A stretch of DNA of 64,000 nt, from assembly GCA_019359355.1 (NCBI GenBank), contig JAHHHM010000017.1, positions 99,048 through 163,047 of the forward strand. The letters run 5' to 3'. This document shows positions 33,207 to 42,761 of this stretch, piece by piece. Source of the stretch: Microcoleus vaginatus WJT46-NPBG5 (GTDB lineage Bacteria; Cyanobacteriota; Cyanobacteriia; Cyanobacteriales; Oscillatoriaceae). Numbering within the stretch: the first letter of the stretch is position 1; the number at the start of each line of letters is the position of its first letter. The notes under the pieces are model-generated. The model saw nothing but the letters and a program-made list of their open reading frames with translations, did not search any database and was not told the origin of the DNA. The position numbers and the translations under genes are program-made.

Positions 33207-35459
33207 ATGTTAATTCTTTATTCTTTGACGCTATTTATTAGCGCTTTTCTGCTTTTTTGTGTGCAACTCATGGTGGCTAAAATGATTTTGCCACTGTTAG
33301 GGGGTTCTCCATCAGTTTGGAATACCTGCCAGTTTTTTTTTCAAGCAACTTTATTAGCCGGCTACGGATATTCCCATTTAACAACAAAATGGTTTGGGGT
33401 GCGCCGGCAATCCATTTTTCATATTATCCTGCTTTTGCTACCGATAGCTTTTTTACCCGTAACTTTGGCAAAGGGTTGGCTACCACCTCATGATGCAAAT
33501 CCGATTCCTTGGTTACTCGCTTTGTTAGGTTTCTCGGTAGGAGTGCCATTCTTTGTTGTTTCTACCAGTGCGCCTTTAATCCAAAAGTGGTTTGCCGGCA
33601 CCGATAATCCTGCCGGGTCTGATCCCTATTTCCTTTATACTGCGAGTAACTTGGGCAGTATCTTAGGGCTGTTAAGTTATCCAGTTTTAATTGAACCGAA
33701 TTTCTCTCTAACTCGTCAAAGCTGGTTATGGGCTGCCGGTTATGGAATGCTTTTATTGTTAACAGTTGGCTGTGCAGTTTATGTGTGGAATTCGCAAAAG
33801 AATGAAGCAAGAACAGATATATCTGTCTCGGCTGCTGAAACTGCCGACGAAACGTTGACGAGAAAACAACAAATTCAATGGATATTGCTATCTTTTATCC
33901 CTTCCAGCTTACTTTTAGGCATCACCACTTATTTAACAACTGATTTAGCCGCCATTCCGCTGTTATGGGCAGTTCCTTTATCACTTTATTTATTGACATT
34001 TATTTTGACATTTGCCCGGAAGCCGATATTACCTCACAATACCTTAGTAACGCTTTTACCTTTATTGCTAGCGCCTTTAATTATATTATCCTTACTCAAA
34101 TTAATCCAGCCACTTTGGTTATTGCTGCCTTTACATTTGCTAGTATTTTTCCTAGTAGCATCTGTATTTCATGGCAACTTAGCCAGAAGCCGCCCAAGCG
34201 CCAAATATCTCACCGGCTTTTATTTTTGGATTTCCTTCGGCGGTGTTTTAGGGGGATTATTTAACGCAATTGCTGCCCCTCTGCTATTTCCAACGGTTCT
34301 AGAATATCCCCTCCTGCTGCTCCTGAGTCTCTTGCTGCTACCGAATGCCGGTTTTGAAGCCCTCAAAAAGCAACCAGAAGAACAGGAAATTAAAAATTCA
34401 TCAGTTTATAATTATAGCCGACGAAACATTTTCTTAATTAGCATCGGGCTTTTAACCGGCGCTTTGCTAATTGGTCTTGATTTTCAAAATTTAACAGCTA
34501 ATTTACTGGGAATTATTTTAAGTTTTATCCTGTTATTTGTCATTTATGACGCATTTAATATTGGGAAAATCCGCCTGGTTGCCGGTTTCGCCTTAATTGT
34601 TATGTTAAGCCAGTTTTCTCTCGGAAGTTTAGGAGGTGTTCTCTACACTGAACGTAGTTTCTTTGGAGTGAACCGAGTTGTGCAAGATAGATACAGCGAG
34701 TATCATAGTCTTTTGCACGGCACAACCTTACATGGCAAACAAAGCCTCGATCCAGAACGCAAAAAACAACCTTTAACTTATTTTCATCCATCCGGGCCGG
34801 TGGGACAAGTTTTCCAATCGTTAAACTCAGCCCAGCGTCTTTCTAAAGTTGCTGTACTAGGATTAGGAATTGGCACCCTTGCCGCTTACTCAGAGCCTAG
34901 TCAAGAATGGACTTTTTATGAAATCGACCCAGCCGTAGAAAAGGTTGCAAAAAATCCCGATTATTTTACATTCCTAGCCGATTCAAAAGCTCCTTTTTCT
35001 GTTGTTTTAGGAGATGCTAGGCTGCGATTTTTGGAAGCTTATGACAACTATTATGATATCATTGTCATGGACGCCTTTAGCTCCGATTCGATTCCCGTTC
35101 ATCTAGTAACAAGAGAAGCAATCCAGCTTTATTTAAGTAAATTAACCTCACAGGGCTTATTAGTTATTAATATTTCTAACCGCTACATAAATCTAGAGCC
35201 GGTGCTAGGGAGATTAGCAGAAAATTTAAACTTAGCCACCCTGAGACAATTAGATAAAGATATTTCGCCGGCAGAAAAGGCAGCCGGTAAATCAGCCTCT
35301 CACTGGGTTTTACTCGCTCGCAGCCGGCAAGACTTCGGTAAACTCAACAACGATCCGCGCTGGCAACCTATTCCCAAATCTACAGACGCGCCATTATGGA
35401 CAGATGAATTTTCCAATATATTCAGCGTCTTGCGACTAAAAGAACAAACTAAACCCTAA
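33207..35459 (+). CDS. Multi-spanning membrane protein with C-terminal spermidine synthase-like domain
   Basis: 750 residues. The N-terminal 470 residues hold about 12 membrane spans with the fused-family start SAFLLFCVQLMVAKMILPLLGGSPSVWNT. The C-terminal domain (about 540-740) is a Rossmann methyltransferase/aminopropyltransferase fold: KVAVLGLGIGTLAAYS, an acidic strand end (FYEIDP), VVLGDARLRF and DIIVMDAFSSDSIPVHLVT. The loop DAFSSD replaces the DSTDP of true spermidine synthases, so polyamine synthesis is unlikely. The family is known but its reaction is not. Confidence 0.85.
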   Translation: MLILYSLTLFISAFLLFCVQLMVAKMILPLLGGSPSVWNTCQFFFQATLLAGYGYSHLTTKWFGVRRQSIFHIILLLLPIAFLPVTLAKGWLPPHDANPIPWLLALLGFSVGVPFFVVSTSAPLIQKWFAGTDNPAGSDPYFLYTASNLGSILGLLSYPVLIEPNFSLTRQSWLWAAGYGMLLLLTVGCAVYVWNSQKNEARTDISVSAAETADETLTRKQQIQWILLSFIPSSLLLGITTYLTTDLAAIPLLWAVPLSLYLLTFILTFARKPILPHNTLVTLLPLLLAPLIILSLLKLIQPLWLLLPLHLLVFFLVASVFHGNLARSRPSAKYLTGFYFWISFGGVLGGLFNAIAAPLLFPTVLEYPLLLLLSLLLLPNAGFEALKKQPEEQEIKNSSVYNYSRRNIFLISIGLLTGALLIGLDFQNLTANLLGIILSFILLFVIYDAFNIGKIRLVAGFALIVMLSQFSLGSLGGVLYTERSFFGVNRVVQDRYSEYHSLLHGTTLHGKQSLDPERKKQPLTYFHPSGPVGQVFQSLNSAQRLSKVAVLGLGIGTLAAYSEPSQEWTFYEIDPAVEKVAKNPDYFTFLADSKAPFSVVLGDARLRFLEAYDNYYDIIVMDAFSSDSIPVHLVTREAIQLYLSKLTSQGLLVINISNRYINLEPVLGRLAENLNLATLRQLDKDISPAEKAAGKSASHWVLLARSRQDFGKLNNDPRWQPIPKSTDAPLWTDEFSNIFSVLRLKEQTKP

Positions 35460-35510
35460 ATACTCAACATCCTAAAAACCAACAAACAAACGCATCCAAC
35501 AATCAACCTC

Positions 35511-35534
35511 ATCTGCGTGCATCTGCGGTTAAAA
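35511..35534. repeat. Dispersed cyanobacterial repeat (CAGATG-type)
   Basis: ATCTGCGTGCATCTGCGGTT, read in reverse, is a tandem of CAGATG units after TTTAACC. It matches 62281-62304 at 20 of 24 positions. It lies immediately after the end of the glycosyltransferase pseudogene. Confidence 0.5.
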
Positions 35535-35536
35535 AA

Positions 35537-36834
35537 TCATCCCCTAAAAATAACATCACACAACTGCCGGCCAACTGCCTCAAGCGAAAAACAAGTTTCC
35601 ACCCGAAAACGAGCACGTTTGCCCAACTCACGCCCCCAATCAGGACGATCCAAAACTTCAGCCAACGCAACAGCCAGCGCCTTTGCATCCTCCCGCCGCA
35701 CCACCAGCCCACCGGCAGCCTCACCGCCTTCAAAAATATCAGGCACTCCGGGCGCATCCGCAGCAACCACCGGCAGACTGCAAGCCATTGCCTCCAGGGG
35801 CGCAACCGGAAACCCCTCATGCCGCGAAGGCAGCGTATAAACATCAGCCGCCGAGAGATAACGCCGAATCGCCGTGCGATCCAGCACATACTGTTCCACC
35901 CGCATCACTCCCCGCAACTGCATCGCCGCCATGCGATCGCGCAGTTGACTCGCATCGCTGCCGGTGCCTACCAGCAACAGCCGCAAGTCCCTATCAGGGC
36001 GATCGCAGCAAACTTCCTCCCACGCCTCCAGCAAAACATCCAACCCCTTGCGGTGGATATCAACCCGCCCATGCCACACCACCACCTGAGCATCATTGGG
36101 AATACCCAGCACCGCCCTCGCTTCCGTGCGATCCATTGCCTCCCACAGTCCCAGATCCAGCGGGTTGAAAATTTGCACCACCTTTGCCGGCGAGATGCCA
36201 TAACGACTCAACACCCGCTCTCGCTCAGTTTGCGTTGCCACAATCAAGCCGGCGCAAGCCCGCAACGTTAAGGGGCGCAACGGTTTCTCAAACAGGCTCA
36301 TCTGAAAATCTCCCCCTTGAAACGTGGCAAACACCGGCAACCGCAGCCACTGCCCCAACAGCACACAGGCGTCAAAGCGGGCGTACTCGTACTCTTGGCA
36401 CAAAATGGCGCTACACCCCTCGCGTTTTAGCTCACGGGCAAGCGAACCCAGGGCGTTGCCAGATAAGGCGCGGCGTCTTTGAGGAGGGCAAACAGGGGAT
36501 AACGAACCCCGCGCACATCGCCAAATACATCCTTAAGCGTCCATCCATAAGGGTTCAGCATTGGACGGCGAACTCGGTGATAAATTTTAGGTGCCGGCAG
36601 CACGCAAATTGTGGCACCTGTCGCCTTGTGGGTATAACGCATCGGCTCAGTTACACGCGCCGAAATGCAAAACAGCACCGTCCGCACCCCAGCCAGCTTG
36701 AGCGCATCAATGTAGCCGAACATCCAGCCGCCGGTCATTTCGTTGCAGAAGCCTTCAAAGGACACGCCAATGCTGTCTAAAAAGTCTTCGATCAGGTCGC
36801 CCCAATGCAGCAAAGCGATGGTTTTAGATGTCAT
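35537..36834 (-). pseudogene. GT4 family glycosyltransferase, broken by a single-base frameshift
   Basis: Two adjacent frames form one GT-B enzyme. The 5' part (36834 down to 36427) encodes the N-terminal Rossmann start (IALLHWGDLIEDFLDSIGVSFEGF) and ends prematurely. The 3' part continues from codons near 36451 as LGSLARELKREGCSAILCQEYEY and holds the donor domain (VWHGRVDIHRKGLDVLLEAW, LPSRHEGFPVAPLEAMACSLPVV, the E-x7-E region). The frames join if one C is restored in the CCC run at 36451-36453. The gene overlaps the preceding GT2 gene by 11 bases. Either it is a recent pseudogene or a sequencing error in a homopolymer; all active-site parts are otherwise present. Confidence 0.8.
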
Positions 36835-38122
36835 TTTTTAAAGGTTTAATCGACGACCTGTTTTGCAAGTAGAAAATGATCCCGGAAATACATCCAGTAA
36901 TTTCTCCCAAAACTTGCTTGAGTTTAGGAAACGACGCTTTCAAAACCGCTAATAAAAACAACTTCCCATAGTAATTCGGCAAAATCACATATAAGCGATA
37001 CAAATTGCCCCAATGTTTGTATCTATCAAACTGAACTAAAAGGGCTGCCACATGACCCCGCATATATTGAAACATCTGATGTTTAAGTCCTGCTAAATCC
37101 CTGCGATGACAGTGATAAACAACGGCTGCCGGTTCATACCGGCAAACCCAACCTTCGGCAAGCAAGCGATACCATAATTCCGAATCTTCACTGCATCCAG
37201 ATGCCCCTGCGCCTAAGCGTTCATCAAAGTCTCCCACGAGTTCAAAGGCTTTTTTTCGCAATGCCATATTCGCGCCGGCACCAATGCGCCAAACGGGAAC
37301 ACCAAAAGGTTTCATGGTTTCAAAAAACTTGCTATCAAAGGTTAAGGCGCGGTATCCCTGGCTAAAACTATTGTTTTTTTCAAAGATAAATTGTGCTTCG
37401 GTTTCAAGTTCTGCCGGCAACACTAAACCTGTCACTGCCATAACTTTTGGATCGGAAAAACCTTGCTGCAACCGGGCGATCCAGTCGGGATGAACTTCAG
37501 CATCATCATCTGTAAAGGCAATAATCTCGCCCGTACTATGATGGATGCCGGTGTTTCTCGCGACGCTTAAACCCGGCTTGGGTTCTAACACATATCGGAC
37601 TGCCGGCATCTCTGCAACTAATTGGCGCGTGGCATCTGAACTCGGTGCATTATCAACAACAATGATTTCCTGTGGCGGTGTGGATAAATTTTGCAGGGCG
37701 AATAGACATTTTACTAATTGATCGGGTCGATCTCTGGTACAGATGATTACCGAAACTGAGCTAGATGCTGGTTGGGAAAATCGTTCTTCTAACTGTTTCA
37801 GAGGACGTTCTAATGCAATGAGATCCTGAAGGTTTGAAAGCTGATTTTGGTTAGGATTTTGTGAGACATCAGGCAACGCTGCTTTAAACCCTTGTTCTAA
37901 GAGGCGATCACCCAATGCCGGCGCAATTTTTTGCAGAATGATGTTTCTCAGTTGGGTTGCCGGCATCGGCAGTTGATCCGCTAAAATTTCCTGATGCGCC
38001 AAGGGAATGCCGCGCCACCAAAATACCACATATAAACCTTGATAATTCGGGGTTGCCGGTAGTAAGGGTATGCCATCACTTAATTCGAGATGTAAAACTT
38101 TCCAGGGCAAAAATTCGTTCAT
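36824..38122 (-). CDS. GT2 glycosyltransferase with N-terminal accessory domain
   Basis: 432 residues from ATG 38122, behind a perfect AGGAGG. Residues 1-110 form an accessory region (FLPWKVLHLELSDGIPLLP, PLAHQEILADQLPMPATQL). The GT-A catalytic domain follows: VSVIICTRDRPDQLVKCL, VVDNAPSSDATR, the DxD-type FTDDDAEVH, and a late SEDSELWYRLLAEGW. A C-terminal hydrophobic stretch may bind the membrane. It is a paralogue of the gene at 40237 in both domains. It is part of the minus-strand polysaccharide operon. Confidence 0.9.
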   Translation of the reverse strand: MNEFLPWKVLHLELSDGIPLLPATPNYQGLYVVFWWRGIPLAHQEILADQLPMPATQLRNIILQKIAPALGDRLLEQGFKAALPDVSQNPNQNQLSNLQDLIALERPLKQLEERFSQPASSSVSVIICTRDRPDQLVKCLFALQNLSTPPQEIIVVDNAPSSDATRQLVAEMPAVRYVLEPKPGLSVARNTGIHHSTGEIIAFTDDDAEVHPDWIARLQQGFSDPKVMAVTGLVLPAELETEAQFIFEKNNSFSQGYRALTFDSKFFETMKPFGVPVWRIGAGANMALRKKAFELVGDFDERLGAGASGCSEDSELWYRLLAEGWVCRYEPAAVVYHCHRRDLAGLKHQMFQYMRGHVAALLVQFDRYKHWGNLYRLYVILPNYYGKLFLLAVLKASFPKLKQVLGEITGCISGIIFYLQNRSSIKPLKNDI

Positions 38123-38155
38123 AAAACCTCCTGTCATTTGACTCAATAGTTTCCC

Positions 38156-39262
38156 TTATATCTTTTGTTTATAAGGAAAATACTGCTTTAACTCATTAAT
38201 GGGCTTCTCGATGAGATACCAAGATAAACTCGCCAAAATTAACACCGTTCCTGCATTCAAAATAAATTCCCCTAATAGAGAACTTGGATAACTCAATCCG
38301 AACCTTGGCAAATAACGTCCGTAGAGATAGGGAATAAAAAGATGATACAGATAAATTCCATAGCTAATTCTGCCTAAGAAAATCAGTGGCTTCATTTCTA
38401 GAACTTTGCCCACAGTCCCACCAAACCCTTTTGATGCCCGATAGATCACCCACATAAAAAAAATCGCTGAAACCGTATCACCTAAGATTAATAAGAGGAT
38501 AACGCCTTGGTGTGTTGCCTCCAGTATCCGAAATGCTAAAAACAAAGGCAGCCCAACCCAAAAACTTAATTTTAAAATAAATTGATTTGAAAAGTTAATT
38601 TGATTCGCTTGATAGATAATAAAGGCCAAAAATGCACCCATGACTAAAGAATCTAAGCAAGCCACAGTCATCACGTAATTTTGAACTTCTTTATTGACAC
38701 TGGTAACAATACACAAAGTTCTGTATAAAGGCGCGAGTATAATCGTGAAAGCAAAAACCTTTAATAAGTATTTTGTCGGAGTAAAAATTATAACAAAAGG
38801 CCAAATGATGTAAAACTGTTCTTCAACAGAAAGTGTCCACAAATGAGAAACCGATTCTGGCCACTCTCCAGTTAGCGCCACATAAAAGTTTGAAGTATAA
38901 GTTAAATTCCACCAAAATGTTTGTCTTGTCCCCTCAAGTTGGAGAATGTAAGTAACAGCTAGAGTGAGGTAATAAATTGGAAAGATTCGTAAAATTCTGC
39001 GAATGTAAAATTGCCGAATCGTCAATCCTGGCTTTTGATTGCTTTCCTCAATGTAGTGTTTGCAGCGCAATAAAATGCTGGTAATCAGAAAGCCACTTAA
39101 AACAAAGAAAAACCGAACGCCCTGATCACCTGCTAGAAAAAAAGAATTTAAAAAGAAATGTGGAATATTGTGCTGAATGATGACACTGAATACAGCCAGT
39201 GCGCGTAAAGCATCTAACTGAATCATATAATTCGGTTCATTTGTTGTGCTTGTAGCTGTCAT
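38156..39262 (-). CDS. Acyltransferase 3 (OafA/YrhL-type) membrane protein
   Basis: 368 residues from ATG 39262 (upstream frame to 39352 is rejected because the family starts at IQLDALRALAVFSVIIQH). About ten membrane spans. Family motifs: DALRALAV with the catalytic His in IIQHNIP, RFFFVLSGFLI and SLSWYLIEKPI near the end. These enzymes transfer acetyl or other acyl groups to sugars of surface polysaccharides or lipids. Its place between glycosyltransferases suggests decoration of the locus product. Confidence 0.9.
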   Translation of the reverse strand: MTATSTTNEPNYMIQLDALRALAVFSVIIQHNIPHFFLNSFFLAGDQGVRFFFVLSGFLITSILLRCKHYIEESNQKPGLTIRQFYIRRILRIFPIYYLTLAVTYILQLEGTRQTFWWNLTYTSNFYVALTGEWPESVSHLWTLSVEEQFYIIWPFVIIFTPTKYLLKVFAFTIILAPLYRTLCIVTSVNKEVQNYVMTVACLDSLVMGAFLAFIIYQANQINFSNQFILKLSFWVGLPLFLAFRILEATHQGVILLLILGDTVSAIFFMWVIYRASKGFGGTVGKVLEMKPLIFLGRISYGIYLYHLFIPYLYGRYLPRFGLSYPSSLLGEFILNAGTVLILASLSWYLIEKPINELKQYFPYKQKI

Positions 39263-39439
39263 CTTGCTGAACCTATTAAAAATTGAGTAGAATTTCACCC
39301 AAAATACTATAGATATTGTTTTGAAAATTCTGGCAAGCCCAGGAAATTCCAAAAGTTATCTATTAAAATTTTTAGTGAGTTGTAATAGCTGATTCTAGCT
39401 TAAGCAAGCAAAAGTCAAATTCTTCCTAAAACATTTGAT

Positions 39440-40213
39440 TTACATTGCCGGCTTTTGCCAAGCAGAAGCGGTTTCTGTGCCCGCACTTTCAGGCTTGTGC
39501 AAAAAGTAACTCGCCCAAGTCAATGGACTGAGTAGCAAACAAAAGAATTCTCGCTGACGAGGTGATAGGTAGGAAAAGGAAACATCATGGCAAAGCACGG
39601 TCAGCGGATTAATAAATGTTGCAGAACCTAAACACGGTAACTCGATTAAATTTTTAAGATCTTCGAGTGTATAGCCTCGCCGAACATGGCCCCATTCTGC
39701 CATCACGTCAGTATCTTTCGGGCAGATCGGTTGCATAAATTTATAATAGGGAAAACGCCAATTTTCATTGGGAGTGCTGATGAGGAGAAAACCCCCTGGG
39801 CGCAGCACCCGAAATGCCTCTATGACGGCTTTTTTATGGTCGGGTATATGTTCTAAAACATCAAACATGGTTACTGCATCAAAAGCGCACTCTTCAAAGG
39901 GAAGATTTGTTGCATCCCCACATAAAAATCGCACCCGTTCTTGTTGATTTCGCGGCGATTCTGCATAGCTGGGATCAAGGTCTAAATTAATAATTTGTGC
40001 TTGCGGGTATAAACAGGCAGTCAACCCGCTGCCGCCGCCGCCTACTTCTAAAATATCTTGCATAGGTTGTTCGGGGGCAATCCGGTGAATTGCTCGCATT
40101 TTTTCCCGATAAAAAAATCCCTGAGTTAAAGGCCGGCCAAAAGGATTGCCGGAGAGAAACTTGCCGATTTGGGCTTTAGAAGCGGGTAGAGTTTGAGAAG
40201 AAACCGTTTGCAT
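39440..40213 (-). CDS. Class I SAM-dependent methyltransferase
   Basis: 257 residues. Motif I is ILEVGGGGSGLTACL, motif II ends INLDLDP, and FDAVTMFDVLEHIPDH with VLRPGGFLLISTPNE completes the Methyltransf_11-type fold. The C-terminal part is specific to this protein. Being between polysaccharide genes, it probably methylates a sugar or a lipid-linked glycan. The acceptor is unknown. Confidence 0.88.
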   Translation of the reverse strand: MQTVSSQTLPASKAQIGKFLSGNPFGRPLTQGFFYREKMRAIHRIAPEQPMQDILEVGGGGSGLTACLYPQAQIINLDLDPSYAESPRNQQERVRFLCGDATNLPFEECAFDAVTMFDVLEHIPDHKKAVIEAFRVLRPGGFLLISTPNENWRFPYYKFMQPICPKDTDVMAEWGHVRRGYTLEDLKNLIELPCLGSATFINPLTVLCHDVSFSYLSPRQREFFCLLLSPLTWASYFLHKPESAGTETASAWQKPAM

Positions 40214-40236
40214 ATTTAACCTGTGTTTATGATAAT

Positions 40237-41520
40237 TTATCGAGGTAATTGGCGATTTTGTAAGTAGAAAATCACGCCAGCAAAAGCCCCTAAAAGTCCA
40301 GAAACGAGCAGCCGATTAAAAGACTTCAAGCCTTTCAAAAACCCGTAGACAAACCGACTAGCATAGTACATGGGCAGATTGACAAATAAGCGGCGCAAGT
40401 TTCCCCAGTGTTTGTATCTGACAAACTGCACTAAAAGGGCGGTAACATAACCGCGCCAATAGTGATACATCTGGTGTTTTAAAGTCTCTGAATCGCTGCG
40501 ATGGTAGTGGAAAACTGTAGCAGCCGGCTCATACCGGCACACCCAACCTTCCGCAAGCAGGCGATACCAGAATTCCGAGTCTTCACTACAACCGGCAGCA
40601 CCGGCACCTAGGCGTTCGTCAAAGTTTCCAACTAAATCAAACGCTTCACGACGAATTGCCATATTTGCGCCGGCACCCACTTCCCAAGCGGGAACGCCTT
40701 TAGATTTCATCTGTTCAAAAAACTGCCTGTCAAAGGTTTTTGTAAAATATCCTTTATTCAGATATCCTAACGCTTTTTCAAAGATAAATTGTGCCTCAGT
40801 TTCCAGTTCTGCCGGCAAAACTAAACCTGTAACGCTCATAACATTTGGATGATCAAAACCTCGCAACAATCGCGTTAGCCACTCTGAATGAAGCACCACA
40901 TCATCATCTGTAAATGCGATAATATCGCCCGTACTGTGAAGGATGCCGGTGTTCCGCGCCACACTCAAACCCGGTTTGGTTTCTCGGACATATTTAATAT
41001 TCGGGATTTGCGCGACGGCTTCACGAGTAGCCTCTGAAGTCGGGGCATTATCAACCACAACAATTTCTTGGGGAGGTTGGGATAAATTTTGCAGCGATTT
41101 CAAACATTGGATCAGTTGAGCCGGTCGTTCTCGCGTGCAAATTACAACCGAAACCGAAGCCTCACTCGGCTGTGAAAAATATCCTTCCAGCTTAGCAAAA
41201 GGTCGCTCCAATGCCATTAGTTCGTAAAAATCTGGCGCTGTCTTTTCTATTAAATGCTTCGGAACTTCTGGCAAAGGTTTTTTAAAGCCTTTTTCTAACA
41301 TAAGATCGCCCACTGCCGGCACAATTGTTTGTAGCCCTAAATTCGCAACTTCTGTAGCCGGCATCGGCAGTTGAGCCGCTAAAATTTCCTGATGTCCCAG
41401 GGGTATACCATGACCCCAAAACACCACATGAAGCCCTTGATATCGCGGTTCTGCCGGCAGCGTGGGGATATTTTCACTCAGCTCTATGTGGACAACTTTC
41501 CAGGGGATGAAGGCACTCAT
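40237..41520 (-). CDS. GT2 glycosyltransferase with N-terminal accessory domain
   Basis: 427 residues. The same plan as the gene at 36824: accessory domain (FIPWKVVHIELSENIPTLP, LGHQEILAAQLPMPATEV), GT-A domain (VSVVICTRERPAQLIQCL, FTDDDVVLH, SEDSEFWYRLLAEGW) and a C-terminal membrane-associated region. The two look like products of duplication with divergence. The start overlaps the stop of the next upstream gene (41517) by four bases (ATGA), so translation is coupled. Confidence 0.9.
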   Translation of the reverse strand: MSAFIPWKVVHIELSENIPTLPAEPRYQGLHVVFWGHGIPLGHQEILAAQLPMPATEVANLGLQTIVPAVGDLMLEKGFKKPLPEVPKHLIEKTAPDFYELMALERPFAKLEGYFSQPSEASVSVVICTRERPAQLIQCLKSLQNLSQPPQEIVVVDNAPTSEATREAVAQIPNIKYVRETKPGLSVARNTGILHSTGDIIAFTDDDVVLHSEWLTRLLRGFDHPNVMSVTGLVLPAELETEAQFIFEKALGYLNKGYFTKTFDRQFFEQMKSKGVPAWEVGAGANMAIRREAFDLVGNFDERLGAGAAGCSEDSEFWYRLLAEGWVCRYEPAATVFHYHRSDSETLKHQMYHYWRGYVTALLVQFVRYKHWGNLRRLFVNLPMYYASRFVYGFLKGLKSFNRLLVSGLLGAFAGVIFYLQNRQLPR

Positions 41521-42740
41521 GAGAACTGTCTCCGGATCTGCTCAATTCGCTTCAAAGAGCGGGGATATTCTCCCAAAAGTCCAACAATCCCCCCCCACAA
41601 TTCCGCAAAAATCATTCCTATTGGCAACGGATTTCGCCCCTTGATTCGTTCTTTTATTTGCCACAATTGATACTTAAACCACCAAATAATCAACCGGAAG
41701 AATTGGGATCGCTGAGGAGGATCGCTTTGGTAAGATTTCACTGCAAAAGCCATAAATCCTAAACCCCAAGTCCAGTATTGCCGACGTAGTTTTTCAATTT
41801 CGCGGCGATGCTGGTGATACACCACATACTGAGGCTCATAAACCAGTGGGTAGCCGGCACGGATGACGCGATAAAAAATATCTAAATCCCCACCCCCAGG
41901 CAGCGGCGCACCCGTATCCAAGGCATCATCAAAGCCGCCTAACTGTAGTAAAACGTCTCGACGAAAAGCCATATTGCAGCCGGCACCAAAAATTCCCGAA
42001 CCGCAGGGATATAGGGGGTTAGCCGGTAGGATTTTCCCATAGCGAATTTTCTCAAACCCCCGACGAAAGCCTCCTCTCAATTCAAATAAAATCTGAGCTT
42101 CTGTTAGTAACTCATACGGCAAAACTAGCCCGGTAAAAGCCGCCGCACCTGGATTTTCTGCCTGAGCTTCTCTCAAGCCATCCAGCCATTTGCGATCAAC
42201 AACCACATCATCATCAAGAAACGCTAAAAACTCGCCGGTTGCTTCCTGCAAAGCATGATTTCGAGCGAAATCTAACCCCGGTTTGGGTTCTCGAACATAT
42301 CTCGCACTGGGGAGTGCTGCAACTAATTCTTTGGTTTGTTCATCAGAAGGCGCATTATCAACGACTAAAATTTCAAATTGGGGCAAACCTTCTGAAACCG
42401 GCATCTGTAGCTTGAGTAAAGAACCCAGGCATCGAGTCAAATTATCGGTTCTATCTTTAGTACAAATTGCTACCGTCAATGAAGGAAAATTATTCGTCTC
42501 AATTGGAGAAATTAATTCCTCGCGAATACTTTCTTCAAGTAACTTTGCTCCGATTTCTTGCGCGATGAGTTGGGCTAAATCTTCAGAAGCCAGCACACTT
42601 TTTTCAGGCAGCGCTTTCATCAAAAATCCGATGGGTTTATCTTTGCGCCGCAGAATTAGGGCAATGCCGGTATCGGCTTCAGGAATCGCCAGATTGGGGA
42701 GGGGTTGGGTAACTTCTATTTCGGTAATCGTGTAGGGCAT
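41517..42740 (-). CDS. GT2 glycosyltransferase, third member
   Basis: 407 residues. The N-terminal 95 residues (ITEIEVTQPLPNLAIPEAD, GFLMKALP) look like a shorter, diverged form of the accessory region in the two neighbouring GT2 genes. The GT-A domain has LTVAICTKDRTDNLTRCL, VVDNAPSDEQTK, FLDDDVVVDRKW and LPGGGDLDIFYRVIRAGY. A C-terminal hydrophobic region with WKYQLW-like and IFAELWGGIVGLLG segments follows. It overlaps the following GT2 gene by four bases. Confidence 0.9.
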   Translation of the reverse strand: MPYTITEIEVTQPLPNLAIPEADTGIALILRRKDKPIGFLMKALPEKSVLASEDLAQLIAQEIGAKLLEESIREELISPIETNNFPSLTVAICTKDRTDNLTRCLGSLLKLQMPVSEGLPQFEILVVDNAPSDEQTKELVAALPSARYVREPKPGLDFARNHALQEATGEFLAFLDDDVVVDRKWLDGLREAQAENPGAAAFTGLVLPYELLTEAQILFELRGGFRRGFEKIRYGKILPANPLYPCGSGIFGAGCNMAFRRDVLLQLGGFDDALDTGAPLPGGGDLDIFYRVIRAGYPLVYEPQYVVYHQHRREIEKLRRQYWTWGLGFMAFAVKSYQSDPPQRSQFFRLIIWWFKYQLWQIKERIKGRNPLPIGMIFAELWGGIVGLLGEYPRSLKRIEQIRRQFS

Positions 42741-42761
42741 AGGAAGATTGCAAAAGTATGT

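Noticed and set aside
35517..36780. Several long plus-strand frames opposite the GT4 pseudogene
   Set aside because: Pro/His/Arg-rich translations of a GC-rich antisense strand; the minus strand has clear GT4 motifs.
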